In this document: piece by piece, positions 35,299-44,403 of the stretch | How the letters are laid out: every line of letters starts with the position of its first letter | How positions within the stretch are numbered: position 1 is the first letter of the stretch | Source of the DNA: Saccharothrix deserti | GTDB lineage: Bacteria; Actinomycetota; Actinomycetes; Mycobacteriales; Pseudonocardiaceae | Direction of reading: 5' to 3' | DNA length: 64,000 nucleotides | Assembly (NCBI RefSeq): GCF_009769385.1 | Contig: NZ_VKAB01000011.1 | Coordinates: 124,001 to 188,000, forward strand | Program-made: the position numbers and the translations under genes | The notes under the pieces: generated by a model | The model's database searches: none | What the model saw: only the letters and a program-made list of their open reading frames with translations | Told to the model about the DNA's origin: nothing

Positions 35299-36510
35299 GT
35301 GGACTTCGGCTTCTCCCCGCGTGTGCAGGAGCTGCGCGAGCGGATGCGGTCCTTCATGGATCAGCACGTGTACCCCAACGAGGCGGTGTACGACCGGCAG
35401 CTCGCGGAGTCCGGCAAACCGCACGACCTGCCGCCGATCATGGTGGAGCTGAAGGAGAAGGCCCGCGCCGAAGGGCTGTGGAACCTCTTCCTCGCGCACG
35501 GCGACAGGGGTGCCGGGCTGACCAACCTGGAGTACGCGCCCCTGGCCGAGATCGCCGGGCGGTCGATCATCGGCCCCGAGGTGTTCAACTGCTCCGCTCC
35601 GGACACCGGCAACATGGAGCTGCTGTCGCTGTTCGGCACGCCAGAGCAGCAGGAGCGGTGGCTGACGCCGTTGCTGGACGCGCGCATCCGGTCCTGCTTC
35701 GCGATGACCGAGCCCGACGTGGCGGGCTCCGACCCGCGCAACATCCGGACGACGATCGTCCGGGACGGCGACAGCTACGTCGTCAACGGCCGCAAGTGGT
35801 ACACCTCGGGCATCCTCGACCCGGACTGCGCACTCGTCATCGTCATGGGCGTCACGAACCCGGACGCGCCCGCGTACCGCCGGCAGAGCATGCTGCTCGT
35901 GCCCAGGGACACGCCCGGCATCACCGTGCTGCGGGACCTGCCCATGTTCGGCTACACCGACCGGCTCGGCCACGGCGACGTGCTCTTCGAGGACGTCCGG
36001 GTGCCGGCGGAGAACCTGCTCGGCGGCGAGGGCGACGGGTTCGCCCTGGCCCAGGGGCGGCTGGGCCCCGGCCGGATGCACTACGCCATGCGCGCGGTCG
36101 GGTTCGCCGAACGCGCGCTCGACCTGATGTGCCGGAGGGTGTTGCGCCGCACCGCTTTTGGCGGCCCGCTCGCCGACCAGGGCGTGGTGCGCGAGTGGAT
36201 CGCGCGCAGCCGCATCGAGATCGACCAGGTGCGCCTGCTCGTGCTCAAGTCGGCCTGGCTCATGGACACCGTGGGCAACCGGGCCGCGCGCACCGAGGTC
36301 GCCGCGATCAAGGTGGCGGCGTTGGAGGTGGCGCACCGCGTGGTGAGCCGGGCCGTGCAGGCGCACGGCGCCGCCGGGGTCAGCGACGACACGGTGCTCG
36401 CGCGGCTGTTCGCCATCACCAGGGCGTTGCAGATCGCGGACGGCCCCGACGAAGTCCACCTGCGCACCATCGCGAAGCTCGAACTGGCGCGGCACGAGGA
36501 GAGCGAGTGA
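35299..36510 (+). CDS. Acyl-CoA dehydrogenase, ACAD10/11 C-domain type
   Basis: This 403-aa ACAD has CFAMTEPDVAGSDPRNI for FAD, the WYTSG motif, and C-terminal AHGAAGVSDDTVLARLFAITRALQIADGPDEVH. The ending and the NCSAPDTGNMELL segment are typical of the ACAD10/11-like branch that removes phosphate from 4-phosphoacyl-CoA. GTG 35299 follows GGAGG. The stop overlaps the next SDR start (GTGA). Confidence 0.92.
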   Translation: MDFGFSPRVQELRERMRSFMDQHVYPNEAVYDRQLAESGKPHDLPPIMVELKEKARAEGLWNLFLAHGDRGAGLTNLEYAPLAEIAGRSIIGPEVFNCSAPDTGNMELLSLFGTPEQQERWLTPLLDARIRSCFAMTEPDVAGSDPRNIRTTIVRDGDSYVVNGRKWYTSGILDPDCALVIVMGVTNPDAPAYRRQSMLLVPRDTPGITVLRDLPMFGYTDRLGHGDVLFEDVRVPAENLLGGEGDGFALAQGRLGPGRMHYAMRAVGFAERALDLMCRRVLRRTAFGGPLADQGVVREWIARSRIEIDQVRLLVLKSAWLMDTVGNRAARTEVAAIKVAALEVAHRVVSRAVQAHGAAGVSDDTVLARLFAITRALQIADGPDEVHLRTIAKLELARHEESE

Positions 36511-37265
36511 CCACTTTGGAGGGCAGGGTCGCCGTCGTCACCGGCGGTTCGCGCGGCATCGGGCTGGCGATCGCCAAGGCGTTCCGGGCCGCGGGCGCGC
36601 ACGTCGTCATCGCGGCCCGCAAGCCGGAAGGGCTCGCGGCGGCCCGCACCGAACTATTGGCGGACGACGGCGGGGGAGAGGTGCTCGACGTCGTGGCCAA
36701 CGCCGGCGAGCCCGACCAGGCGCGGGCGTGCGTCGATGCCACCATGGCGCGCTTCGGCCGCGTCGACGTGCTGGTGAACAACGCCGCGTTGTCCGGCTCT
36801 CCAGACGCGTCGGAGGAGAGCGCGGAAGACATGGCCGACGTGTTGTCGGTCAACCTGGTCGCCCCGTTCCACCTGGCGAAACTCGTCGCCGAGACCGGCG
36901 GGGCGGGTACGAGCATCGTCAACGTGGCGTCGATCCTCGGCCTCGTGTCCGGCGCGCCGCTGGGTGGCGCGGGCTACAGCGCGTCCAAAGCGGGCCTGAT
37001 CGGGCTGACCAGGGAACTCGCCGGCCAGTGGGGACCGAGTGGAGTGCGGGTCAACGCGCTGGCGCCCGGCTGGTTCCGCACCGAGATGACCGCCGGGCTG
37101 TTCGCCGACGAGCGGTCGGCGCGGTGGGTGGACCGCAACACGATGCTGCGCCGGCCGGGCGGGGAACGGGAGCTGGACGGCGCCCTGGTGTTCCTCGCCT
37201 CCGGCGCCTCGTCCTACTGCACCGGTCAGGTCCTGGTCGTCGACGGCGGCTGGACGGCACGATGA
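36507..37265 (+). CDS. SDR-family oxidoreductase
   Basis: This 252-aa classical SDR is intact: GGSRGIG, NNAALSG, VASILG with the active serine region, YSASK and closing GQVLVVDGGWTAR. It is probably a 3-hydroxyacyl-CoA or alcohol dehydrogenase of the island's pathway. GTG 36507 overlaps the ACAD stop, and its own TGA overlaps the start of a truncated hydratase gene, so an unbroken operon once continued. Confidence 0.92.
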   Translation: MTTLEGRVAVVTGGSRGIGLAIAKAFRAAGAHVVIAARKPEGLAAARTELLADDGGGEVLDVVANAGEPDQARACVDATMARFGRVDVLVNNAALSGSPDASEESAEDMADVLSVNLVAPFHLAKLVAETGGAGTSIVNVASILGLVSGAPLGGAGYSASKAGLIGLTRELAGQWGPSGVRVNALAPGWFRTEMTAGLFADERSARWVDRNTMLRRPGGERELDGALVFLASGASSYCTGQVLVVDGGWTAR

Positions 37266-37384
37266 GCCCGGTCACCGTCGTTGTCCACGACGGCGTCGCA
37301 CACGTGGTGCTGAACCGCCCAGAGGCGGCCAACGCCATCGACCTCGCCATGGCGCAAGGACTGCTGGATGCGGCACGCGCCTGC
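37262..37384 (+). pseudogene. Enoyl-CoA hydratase N-terminal remnant
   Basis: ATG 37262 overlaps the SDR stop and encodes the start of a crotonase (VAHVVLNRPEAANAIDLAMA). After about 40 residues similarity ends in a 24-bp tandem repeat. The oxyanion-hole region and the rest of the enzyme (about 210 residues) are missing. Confidence 0.8.
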
Positions 37385-37396
37385 CGGTGTTCGGCG

Positions 37397-37472
37397 ACAA
37401 GGGCCCACCCGCGTTCGGCGATGAACGCCCGCCCGCGTTTCGCGATGAGGGCCCGCCGCTCACGTTCGGCGG
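37397..37472. repeat. Degenerate 24-bp tandem repeat, about three units
   Basis: Units begin at 37397, 37421 and 37445; each carries GGGCCC- or CGCCC-rich sequence followed by a CGTTCGGCGATG-like end. They replace the body of the hydratase gene and end just before the thiolase ribosome site, so they mark or caused the deletion. Confidence 0.6.
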
Positions 37473-37492
37473 CATCACCCCAGGAGGAGATC

Positions 37493-38139
37493 ATGGCTGA
37501 GGCTTTCATCGTCGCGGCGGTCCGCACGCCGGTCGGACGCCGCAACGGCGCGTTGAGCGGCGTGCACCCCGCCGATCTCGGGGCGCACGTGCTGCGCGCG
37601 CTCATCGAACGCTCGGCCGTCGATCCGGCCAGATCGGCGCGCAGACGGGCAACATCGCCCGCACCGCGTGGCTGTCCGCCGGCCTGCCGCAGCACGTGCC
37701 GGGCACCACCCTCGACCGGCAGTGCGGCTCCTCGCAGCAGGCCGTGCACTTCGCCGCGCAGGCGGTGCTCTCCGGCACGGCGGACCTCGTCGTGGCCGGC
37801 GGGGTCGAGGTGATGAGCCTGGTGCCGATCGCCAGTCCCATGATCGTCGGTGAGCGCGAGGGGATGGGCGCACCCTTCGACGGTGAAGGCTGGCGGCAGG
37901 TGTTCGGCGATCAGGAGGTGTCCCAGTTCCGGGGCGCGGAGCTGATCGCGGAGAAGTGGGACGTGTCCAGGGAAGACATGGAGCGGTTCGCGCTGCGCAG
38001 CCACCAACGGGCGGTGGCCGCGACCGCGTCGGGCGTGTTCGACGACGAGATCGTGCCGTCGTTCGGCGGCCGGTACGGGCTGCAGACCATGTGCGAGGGC
38101 GGTGGGATGGCGAACGCGACGGTCCTGGAGCGGGTGTAG
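37493..38139 (+). pseudogene. Thiolase with two deletions
   Basis: ATG 37493 follows AGGAGGAGA and begins AEAFIVAAVRTPVGRRNGA. At about 37632 a small deletion shifts the frame: the text resumes as GQIGAQTGNIARTAWLSAG and LDRQCGSSQQAVHFAA with the nucleophilic Cys. After DDEIVPSF the sequence jumps to GGRYGLQTMCEGGG, the extreme C-terminus of the family, so about 150 residues with the other catalytic His are lost. Two independent lesions mean it cannot work and is not a read error. Confidence 0.88.
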
Positions 38140-38160
38140 CCGCGCTCCGGCTCCCCGAAG

Positions 38161-38189
38161 TGGAACTGAGTTCAAATCAGGTCTAGACT
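38161..38189 (+). promoter_or_regulatory. Promoter and island operator site D (TetR autoregulation)
   Basis: TGGAACTGAGTTCAA (38161-38175) matches the island operator and overlaps a weak -35, with a -10-like TAGACT at 38184-38189, 17 bases on. It lies 55 bases upstream of the TetR start and suggests autoregulation. Confidence 0.65.
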
Positions 38190-38230
38190 GGCCCGTCGTT
38201 CACCGGACGGACCACAAGCGGGGGTATGTC

Positions 38231-38857
38231 GTGACTGCGGCCAAGATTGTCGAGCCGGACGAGGGACCGCGGTCGAAGCGTGCGGCCATCCTGTCGATCG
38301 CCATCAAGTACTTCGGCCGGGAAGGGTACGACGCGACCAAGTGGTCGAAGGTGGCGGAGAAGGTCGGCATCGGGCAGACCGCGCTCTACCACTACTTCGA
38401 GTCGAAGGCGCACTGCCTGCTCACCATCATGCGGCTGGAGTTGCAGCGGTCGCACGAGATGTTCCTCCAGGCGACCGCGGACCAGCCGGACGCGGCCGAG
38501 GCCCTGCGCGCGGCGATCCGCGCGGCCTACGCCGTGTCGGCGCACGAGGTGCTGCAGATGCGCATCCTGCAGAACAACCTCGACCTGCTCGCCGTGCCAC
38601 GTCGGTCCAAACGGGAGGAAGCCGAACGGCTGGCCGCGCGCGACCTCGTGCACCAGATCGAGACCAGTTGGACCGAACTGCTCGAACGCGGCATGGCCGA
38701 GGGGCTGTTCATCGAACGGGACGCGCAGCTGCTGGCGCAGAACCTGCTGGGCATGATCGTGAGCGTCTGGCGCTGGTACCGGCCGACCGGGACGAAGAAG
38801 CTCGCCGACGTCGGCGCACTGGTCGAGGAAACCGGCCTCCGGATGCTCGCCCGGTAA
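38231..38857 (+). CDS. TetR-family regulator, likely repressor of the catabolic island
   Basis: This 208-aa protein has an N-terminal TetR helix-turn-helix (RAAILSIAIKYFGREGYDATK, then GIGQTALYHYFESKAHCL) and a C-terminal domain of the type found in repressors of acyl-CoA catabolism (KstR2/FadR-like). GTG 38231 follows AGCGGGGG. It is the only TetR gene inside the island and has the shared operator directly upstream, so it is the best candidate to bind all five sites. The inducer is presumably an acyl-CoA intermediate. Confidence 0.88.
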   Translation: MTAAKIVEPDEGPRSKRAAILSIAIKYFGREGYDATKWSKVAEKVGIGQTALYHYFESKAHCLLTIMRLELQRSHEMFLQATADQPDAAEALRAAIRAAYAVSAHEVLQMRILQNNLDLLAVPRRSKREEAERLAARDLVHQIETSWTELLERGMAEGLFIERDAQLLAQNLLGMIVSVWRWYRPTGTKKLADVGALVEETGLRMLAR

Positions 38858-38946
38858 CCCGCCGAACACGTCGGTGGCGGCCTCGTCCCGATCCGGCGGC
38901 CGATCGGCCGCTCACGCTCGCAGGAGTGCCGCGCCGGCGTGGCGGA

Positions 38947-39785
38947 TCAGTCCACCTCCAGGGTCGGGGTGCCGGCGGCGAGCGAGTCGGCGGTGGCCAG
39001 GTCGAACTCGCCGTGGTCACCGCCGAGCCCTTGAGCCACCAGTGCCGCGGCCGCGCAGCCCAGCACGGCGGCATCCCGCAGCGGACGACCGAGGCCGACG
39101 CCGCGGAGGAACCCGGCGGAGAACGCGTCGCCGCAGCCCGTGCTGTCGACCACCTCGACGGCGAACGCGGGCACCGTGATCACCTCGTCCGCCGTCATCA
39201 CGAGCGCACCCCGCGCCCCGCGGGTGACCGCGACACACCCGACGCCCCGCTCGAGCAACGCGCGAGCCCCTTCCTCCAGCGTGGCGGCACCGGTGAGTCC
39301 GAGGACCTGCTCGTCGTTGGGCAGCAGGTAGTCGAGAGAGGGCAGAGCGGGTGCGATCCAGGGCAGCACGCCGGGATCGCCGGGGGCGAGCAGGTCGGCC
39401 GAGGTCACCACGCCGGCTGCCCGCGCCGGGGCGAGGATCTTCGCCGCGTTCTCGCCGCCCATCAGCTCGGGCGCGCCCAGGTGGAGGTGGGTCGCCCGCG
39501 CGATGTCGGTGTATGGGGCGTCGTCGGGCCCGTAGGCGAGGTTCGCGCCGGGAACGTGGAACGCCGGCCTGCTGCCGTCCCGGCGGATCGGTAGCACCGA
39601 CGCCGAGGTCTGCACGCCGTCGCGGCGCACCACCAGCGAGGTGTCGACCCCGTACCCGGCCAGCATCGACAGCAGCAGATCGCCGATCGGGTCCGCACCG
39701 ACGGCACCCGCGGTGCGGACCGTCGCGCCGAGTTTGGCCAGCGTGACCGCGGTGCCCGCCGCCGTTCCCGCGGGGCCGAACCGTG
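38947..39785 (-). pseudogene. PfkB-family sugar kinase lacking its N-terminus
   Basis: The frame holds the body of a ribokinase-like enzyme: RFGPAGTAAGTAV, the PNDEQVLGLTG region and the catalytic DSTGCGDAFSAGFLRG. The first 40-odd residues with the start codon are gone; a stop occurs in frame near 39820 and no start lies between. The break at about 39785 also truncates the rightward gene there, so one deletion removed both 5' ends. A later ATG (39666) could give only an incomplete lid and sheet. Confidence 0.8.
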
Positions 39786-39854
39786 TCGCCGAACGGGAAG
39801 CTCGCCGCGTACCAGGTCTACTTCACCACGACGTTCCAGGTGGTCGGGTCGTGA
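39786..39854 (+). pseudogene. 3' remnant of an unidentified gene
   Basis: The last 20-odd codons of a rightward gene survive, ending AAYQVYFTTTFQVVGS and a TGA that overlaps the GTG start of the flavoprotein (GTGA), the same coupling used elsewhere in the island. Too little is left to name the family. The deletion joining it to the PfkB fragment probably took the operon's promoter. Confidence 0.5.
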
Positions 39855-40799
39855 GCGCCCCGGCCTCGGTAGACGTCGTCGTGTTCGGGGCCGGGCTGGC
39901 CGGGATGTCCGCGGCGGTCACGGCGGCGTCGGCGGGCGCGAAAGTGGTCGTGGTCGAGTCCGCGCCGACGATCGGCGGCTCGGCCGCCATCTCGGGCGGC
40001 TACGTCTGGGCCATCGAGGACGAGGAGCGGATGCGCGCCGAGGACCCCGGCGAGTTCCAGCGCCACGGGAACCTCGTCGTGCGCGGCTACCAGGACGCGA
40101 TCGACTGGCTGCGGTCCTACGTGCCCCCGCTGACCGGCGAGCAGGCGGCGCTCGCCGGTCGGGGCTTCAAGTTCGACATGCCGTCTCTACGCCGCCGGCG
40201 TCGAGGCGGTCAGCCCGCTCGACTTCATCACCTTCGCGCTCTACCACAGCAGCCTCGGTGTGCTGCTCGATCCCGCGGGCAGGCGGTTCGCCGACGAGAC
40301 CCGCCGGGACCACAACAACGCGATGGCGTTGGCCGCGCACGGCGGACGCGGCCTGCTGCTGTGGTCGGAGGAAGTCCAGCGGGGTGCCGCGCAGGCCCCG
40401 TTCGTGCCCGGCAGTCCCCGGCTCGACCGCTGGGCGTTCACCAGGGACCGGGGCGGGCGCGCCACCGTCGCCGACGACCTGGCCGCGCTCGCCCCCGTGC
40501 TCGACCGGTGGGGCTACCGCCTGCCGCTGGAACTGGACGACGAGGCACGTGCCCGGCTCGGGGCCGGTCCGGTCTACGCGGCCGACGTGGTGCCCGCGAT
40601 CACCTTCACCTTCGGTGGCGTGGTCGTGGACGACGACGGCGTCGCGGTGGACGAGGCGGGCCGCGCCATCCCCGGCCTGTACGCGGCGGGCGCGGACATG
40701 TCGGACGTGTACCACCAGGGCTACGGCGGCGGGTTGTGCCTCGCCGTGGTCTCCGGCCGCCGCGCGGGCGTGGCCGCGGCTCGAGAGGACTCCAAATGA
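39851..40799 (+). pseudogene. FAD-dependent oxidoreductase (fumarate-reductase/KstD-like), internally deleted
   Basis: The N-terminus is intact: VDVVVFGAGLAGMSAAVTAA then GGSAAISGGYVWA. At about 40183 the frame shifts. The second part resumes as LYAAGVEAVSPLDF and ends with the family's flavin-binding tail (IPGLYAAGADMSDVYHQGYGGGLCLAVVSGRRAG). The two parts total about 320 residues against roughly 480 expected, so perhaps 150 residues and the frame were lost together. Intact relatives desaturate steroid or cyclic ketones. Its stop overlaps the start of the SnoaL-like gene. Confidence 0.82.
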
Positions 40800-41209
40800 C
40801 CGGCGAGACCGACGACACCGCACCGGCGCCGTTCCTGACGGCGTGGTTCGAACTCATGGACAGCGACCACCCGGAACGCGTGCTCGACCTGATCAGCGCG
40901 GACTTCGCCTTCTCCGTGCTGTTCTCGACGGGGGCGGAGGCGGCCACCGATTTCGCCGGCGGACGTGCGGCGATGGAGCACTACCTGGCACAGCGGGAGA
41001 AGGGTGCGTTCACCCATCACCTGATCACGGCCTCCACCAACGGCCCGGACGAGCTGTTCCTCGGCGAGACGCGGCGCGACGGGCAAGTGGTCTCGACGTT
41101 CGTCGCGGCGGCGCGGATCAACGCCGACGGCCTCGCCGAGCGCATGCTCATGGCCCGTTCGCCCGCCGTGCGGTTCGGGGAGCAGCGGTCCGGGGAGCAG
41201 CCGTCATGA
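40796..41209 (+). CDS. SnoaL/NTF2-like protein
   Basis: This 137-aa protein has the cone-like NTF2 fold pattern (FLTAWFELMDSDHPERVLDLI, then a hydrophobic sheet ending ARINADGLAERMLMARSP). Such proteins are small isomerases, cyclases or hydratases. ATG 40796 overlaps the flavoprotein stop, and its TGA overlaps the EthD gene start. Function within the pathway unknown. Confidence 0.75.
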   Translation: MTGETDDTAPAPFLTAWFELMDSDHPERVLDLISADFAFSVLFSTGAEAATDFAGGRAAMEHYLAQREKGAFTHHLITASTNGPDELFLGETRRDGQVVSTFVAAARINADGLAERMLMARSPAVRFGEQRSGEQPS

Positions 41210-41547
41210 GCGGGACGCCGGACGGCCTCTACAACCTCGTGCTGCTGGCCGCCCGGCCGCCGGACTGGACGCACGAGCGGTTCATCGCGTGGTGGCGCGG
41301 CGAGCACGCCGAGCTGACCCTCCGCTTGCCGGGACTGCGGGCGTGGCGGCACACCGAGATCGAGGCCGCGTTCGAGCCGCGTTCGGAGGGCTGGGACGGC
41401 TTGTCGGTGCTGAGCTTCGACAGCGCCGAAGACCTGCGCAAGGCACTGGCGAGCCCCGAGTGGGCGGCCGCGGTCGCCCAGGTCGGTGACATGCGTGGCC
41501 GCCGGATCGCGGTGATGGGAACCGAGCGGGAGATGTTCCGCGGCTGA
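41206..41547 (+). CDS. EthD-domain protein
   Basis: This 113-aa ferredoxin-like alpha/beta-barrel protein has YNLVLLAARPPDWTHERFIAW, WRGEHAELTLRLPGLRAW and a central DGLSVLSFDSAEDL strand. EthD proteins accompany ether- and steroid-degrading oxidases and may bind intermediates or cyclise them. Coupled to both neighbours: ATGA before it and a 14-base gap after. Confidence 0.82.
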   Translation: MSGTPDGLYNLVLLAARPPDWTHERFIAWWRGEHAELTLRLPGLRAWRHTEIEAAFEPRSEGWDGLSVLSFDSAEDLRKALASPEWAAAVAQVGDMRGRRIAVMGTEREMFRG

Positions 41548-41561
41548 GGGTGGAGGAACCG

Positions 41562-43043
41562 GTGCGACAGGTGGTGCGGGATTTCGTGCGGCGGGCCGAG
41601 GAGGGCGACTTCCTGGCCGTGGTGGACGACGAGGGCGAGCACACCGCACGCGAGTTGCTGCGGCGGGCCCACGAGCTGGCGGCCGTGCTCGACGAGAACG
41701 CGACCGTGCTGGCGCAGGCCGACAACTCGTGGCGCACGGTCGCCGCGACGCTCGCCGTCGGCCTGCGCGGCTGCGTGCTCGCCCTGGTCAACCGCCACAC
41801 CACGGCGGCGGAGTTCGCGTCGGCGTTCGACGACATCCGGCCGGACGCGGTGCCGGCCGAGCCGTCCGCGCTGGACGAGTGGTCTGTCGCGCCCCTGGTC
41901 GACGGGACGTCCCACGCGGTGTTCGACGGCTGGGTCGTGTGCACCTCGACGGCGGTCCGGGACGCCTCCCGGTGGGCGGGTGGCACCCTGATCGGCCTCA
42001 CCTCAGGGGCGACGGGCCGGGCCAAGGGCGTCGTGCAGACCGAAGACGCGCTGCGTTACGCCTGCACGAGCACTGCCGAGATCAACGGACTGCGCGAGGG
42101 GGACGCGATCGCCGCGATCGTGCCGCTCTCCTCGGCCGCCGCCTACACCTTCGGCGTCTACCTGGGACTGCTGCTGCGTGGTGCCCTCGTGCTGCGCGGG
42201 AAGTGGGAACCGCCGGCCGTGCTCGACCGGCTGGCGCGCAACCACGTGCGCTGGACCATGTGCGTCCCCACGATGGCGCTGCAACTCGCCGCCGCGGCCG
42301 GCGGATCGCGTCCGCTCTCGGGTGTCCGCTCGATCACCGTGGGCGGCGGCCCGATGGACGCGGCGGCACTCGCCCGCGCGGAGAACGCGCTCGGCACGCG
42401 CGTCCTGCGGGTGTTCGGCATGTCCGAATGCCTGGGGCACACCTCCCCGAGGCCCGACGAGCCGGCGGAGATCCGCCTGGGGTGCGACGGCAGGCCGTTC
42501 GCCGACACCGTGGTCCGGGCGGTCGACGCCGACGGCGCCGTGCTGGCCACGGGCGAGGTGGGCCGCGCCCAGGTGCGCGGACCGTCCCTGTTCCTCGGCT
42601 ACGCCCGGTCCGGGGCGGTCGAACCCGCCGAGGTCACCCCAGACGGGTTCTTCCCCACCGGAGACCTGGTGGTCGTGCACGGGAACGGCACGATCACGAT
42701 CATGGGCCGGGAGAAGGACGTGATCATCAGGGGTGGCCGCAACATCGACATCACCGAGGTCGAGCGGGCGGTCGCGAGCTGCCCTCGGGTCGACCTCGCC
42801 TGCGTGGTCCCGGTGCCCGACGAACTGCTCGGTGAACGGGTGGCCGCCCTGGTGGTGACGGCCGACGACCGGCCGATGGCGCTCGACGAGCTCGTCGGGC
42901 ACCTGCGGTCCGCCGGCCTGGCCAAGACGAAGTGGCCCGAGTTCGTCTTCGCCGTGCCGGACGTGCCGAAGACGAAGGTCGGCAAGGTGTCCCGAGCCGC
43001 CGCCCGTGACATGGCCCGCGAGCTGCACGCGGGCATGGAGTGA
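41562..43043 (+). CDS. Acyl-CoA synthetase (AMP-forming)
   Basis: About 493 aa with [46 protein letters not shown] and the terminal catalytic lysine in KTKVGKVSR. All motifs are present, so it should activate an organic acid to its CoA thioester, the entry step to the island's beta-oxidation genes. GTG 41562 has GGAGG 5 bases upstream; a GTG at 41550 would overlap that site. Its TGA overlaps the metallo-hydrolase start. Confidence 0.9.
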   Translation: MRQVVRDFVRRAEEGDFLAVVDDEGEHTARELLRRAHELAAVLDENATVLAQADNSWRTVAATLAVGLRGCVLALVNRHTTAAEFASAFDDIRPDAVPAEPSALDEWSVAPLVDGTSHAVFDGWVVCTSTAVRDASRWAGGTLIGLTSGATGRAKGVVQTEDALRYACTSTAEINGLREGDAIAAIVPLSSAAAYTFGVYLGLLLRGALVLRGKWEPPAVLDRLARNHVRWTMCVPTMALQLAAAAGGSRPLSGVRSITVGGGPMDAAALARAENALGTRVLRVFGMSECLGHTSPRPDEPAEIRLGCDGRPFADTVVRAVDADGAVLATGEVGRAQVRGPSLFLGYARSGAVEPAEVTPDGFFPTGDLVVVHGNGTITIMGREKDVIIRGGRNIDITEVERAVASCPRVDLACVVPVPDELLGERVAALVVTADDRPMALDELVGHLRSAGLAKTKWPEFVFAVPDVPKTKVGKVSRAAARDMARELHAGME

Positions 43044-44083
43044 GCGACTGGGCCGAGCCCGGCGCCCATCCCGTGGCGCCCGGGGTCCACCGCGTCCCGT
43101 TGCCCCTGCCCGGTGACGGGCTGCGTGCGGTCAACGTCTACCTGCTCGACACCGCCGACGGGATCGTCATGGTGGACGGCGGTTGGGCGTTGCCCGCCGC
43201 ACGCCTGCGGCTGGAGCGCGCGATGGCCTCGATCAGGCACGACCTCGGGGAGATCCGGCGGATCCTGGTGACCCACGTGCACCGCGACCACTACACCCAG
43301 GCCGTCGAGCTGCGCAGGCTGTTCGGCGCGCGGGTGGCGCTCGGGGCGGGGGAGCGGCACGGCCTGGAGATGCTGAACCGCATCCGCAGCAACATCCCGG
43401 TCAGCTCGCTGGATGCGTTGCGCCGCAACGGGGCGGACGACCTGGCCGAGCGGGTGGCCCGCACGCTGGACGACTTCGACGCCACGATCTGGGGAGCGCC
43501 GGACGAGTGGCTGTCCGCGGGCGAACTGGCCGTCGGTGACCGCACCCTGCGGGTGATCCCCACCCCCGGACACACCGAGGGACACGTCGTCTTCCTGGAC
43601 GAGAGCGAGAGGTTGCTGTTCGCCGGCGATCACGTGCTGCCCCACATCACGCCGTCGATCGGGTTCGAACTCGGGGAGCCGGGCTCGCCCCTCGCGGACT
43701 ACCTGCGGTCGCTGCGGCTCATGACGACCTTCGCCGACGCACGCCTGCTCCCCGCGCACGGGCCGGTCGCCGACAGCACCCACGCACGGGTCGCGGACCT
43801 GCTGGCACACCACGACACCCGGCTCGCGGAGGCAGCCGAGGCGCTGGGTGAACAGGTGCTGGACGCGCACGCCGTGGCGCGCAGGCTCACCTGGACCCGC
43901 AGGCGGATCGGGTTCGCGGACCTCGACGACTTCAACCGGATGCTCGCGGTCAACGAGACCGCGGCCCACCTCCGGGTGCTCGTCGGCACCGGGCGGGCCA
44001 CGGTCGTCACGGCGGACGGCGCGTCCACGTGCGTGAGGAGGGCCGCGTCGTCCCCGTCCCGCAGCACCGTGCCGTCCACGTAG
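43040..44083 (+). CDS. Metallo-beta-lactamase-fold hydrolase with a chimeric C-terminus
   Basis: This 347-aa MBL-fold protein has THVHRDHYTQ (metal motif HxHxDH), PTPGHTEGHV and LLFAGDHVLPHI supplying further zinc ligands. A C-terminal winged-helix-like tail (DAHAVARRLTWTRRRIGF) is typical of thioester or lactone hydrolases of the beta-oxidation type. The catalytic domain is complete. Similarity stops near 44023, and the last 20 residues read antisense through the truncated APH gene opposite, so its tail is probably replaced. It may still be active. Confidence 0.82.
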   Translation: MSDWAEPGAHPVAPGVHRVPLPLPGDGLRAVNVYLLDTADGIVMVDGGWALPAARLRLERAMASIRHDLGEIRRILVTHVHRDHYTQAVELRRLFGARVALGAGERHGLEMLNRIRSNIPVSSLDALRRNGADDLAERVARTLDDFDATIWGAPDEWLSAGELAVGDRTLRVIPTPGHTEGHVVFLDESERLLFAGDHVLPHITPSIGFELGEPGSPLADYLRSLRLMTTFADARLLPAHGPVADSTHARVADLLAHHDTRLAEAAEALGEQVLDAHAVARRLTWTRRRIGFADLDDFNRMLAVNETAAHLRVLVGTGRATVVTADGASTCVRRAASSPSRSTVPST

Positions 44084-44403
44084 GACGTGATGGTGAAGGG
44101 CACGCCGAGCACACCGGCGTCCGAACACGACACGACGGCCTGTGGCACGGGCACGCCCGCCCGTCCGAGGGCCTCCACCACCCGGTACTCGCGGACGACG
44201 TCGTGTGCCGATGGTGTGAGCGTGCCGAGCGGAGGCCGCCGCAGCACCCACCTGTGCACGCCGTCGCTGACCGCGTAGGTGAGGTTCGACCGACCGCCGT
44301 GCAGCACGCGTGCCTCGACCGTGCCGGCGTACTGCGGCACCGTGCGTTCCAGGAACCGGTGCAGTGCGTCGACGTCCAGGCCCACCGCCGTGCCCCGGCT
44401 CAT
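44026..44403 (-). pseudogene. APH-fold kinase, C-terminal two-thirds deleted
   Basis: ATG 44403 overlaps the ACAD stop (ATGA). The first 120 residues form the kinase N-lobe: LHGGRSNLTYAVSDG, RWVLRRPP and FTITSYVDGTVL. The HGD catalytic loop and the metal Asp are absent because the gene runs into the 3' end of the convergent MBL gene near 44025. It was probably the partner of the frameshifted ACAD, as in the first kinase-ACAD pair of the island. Confidence 0.8.

Noticed and set aside
37397..37472. CRISPR array
   Set aside because: Units are directly adjacent, degenerate, lack spacers and have no cas genes nearby.
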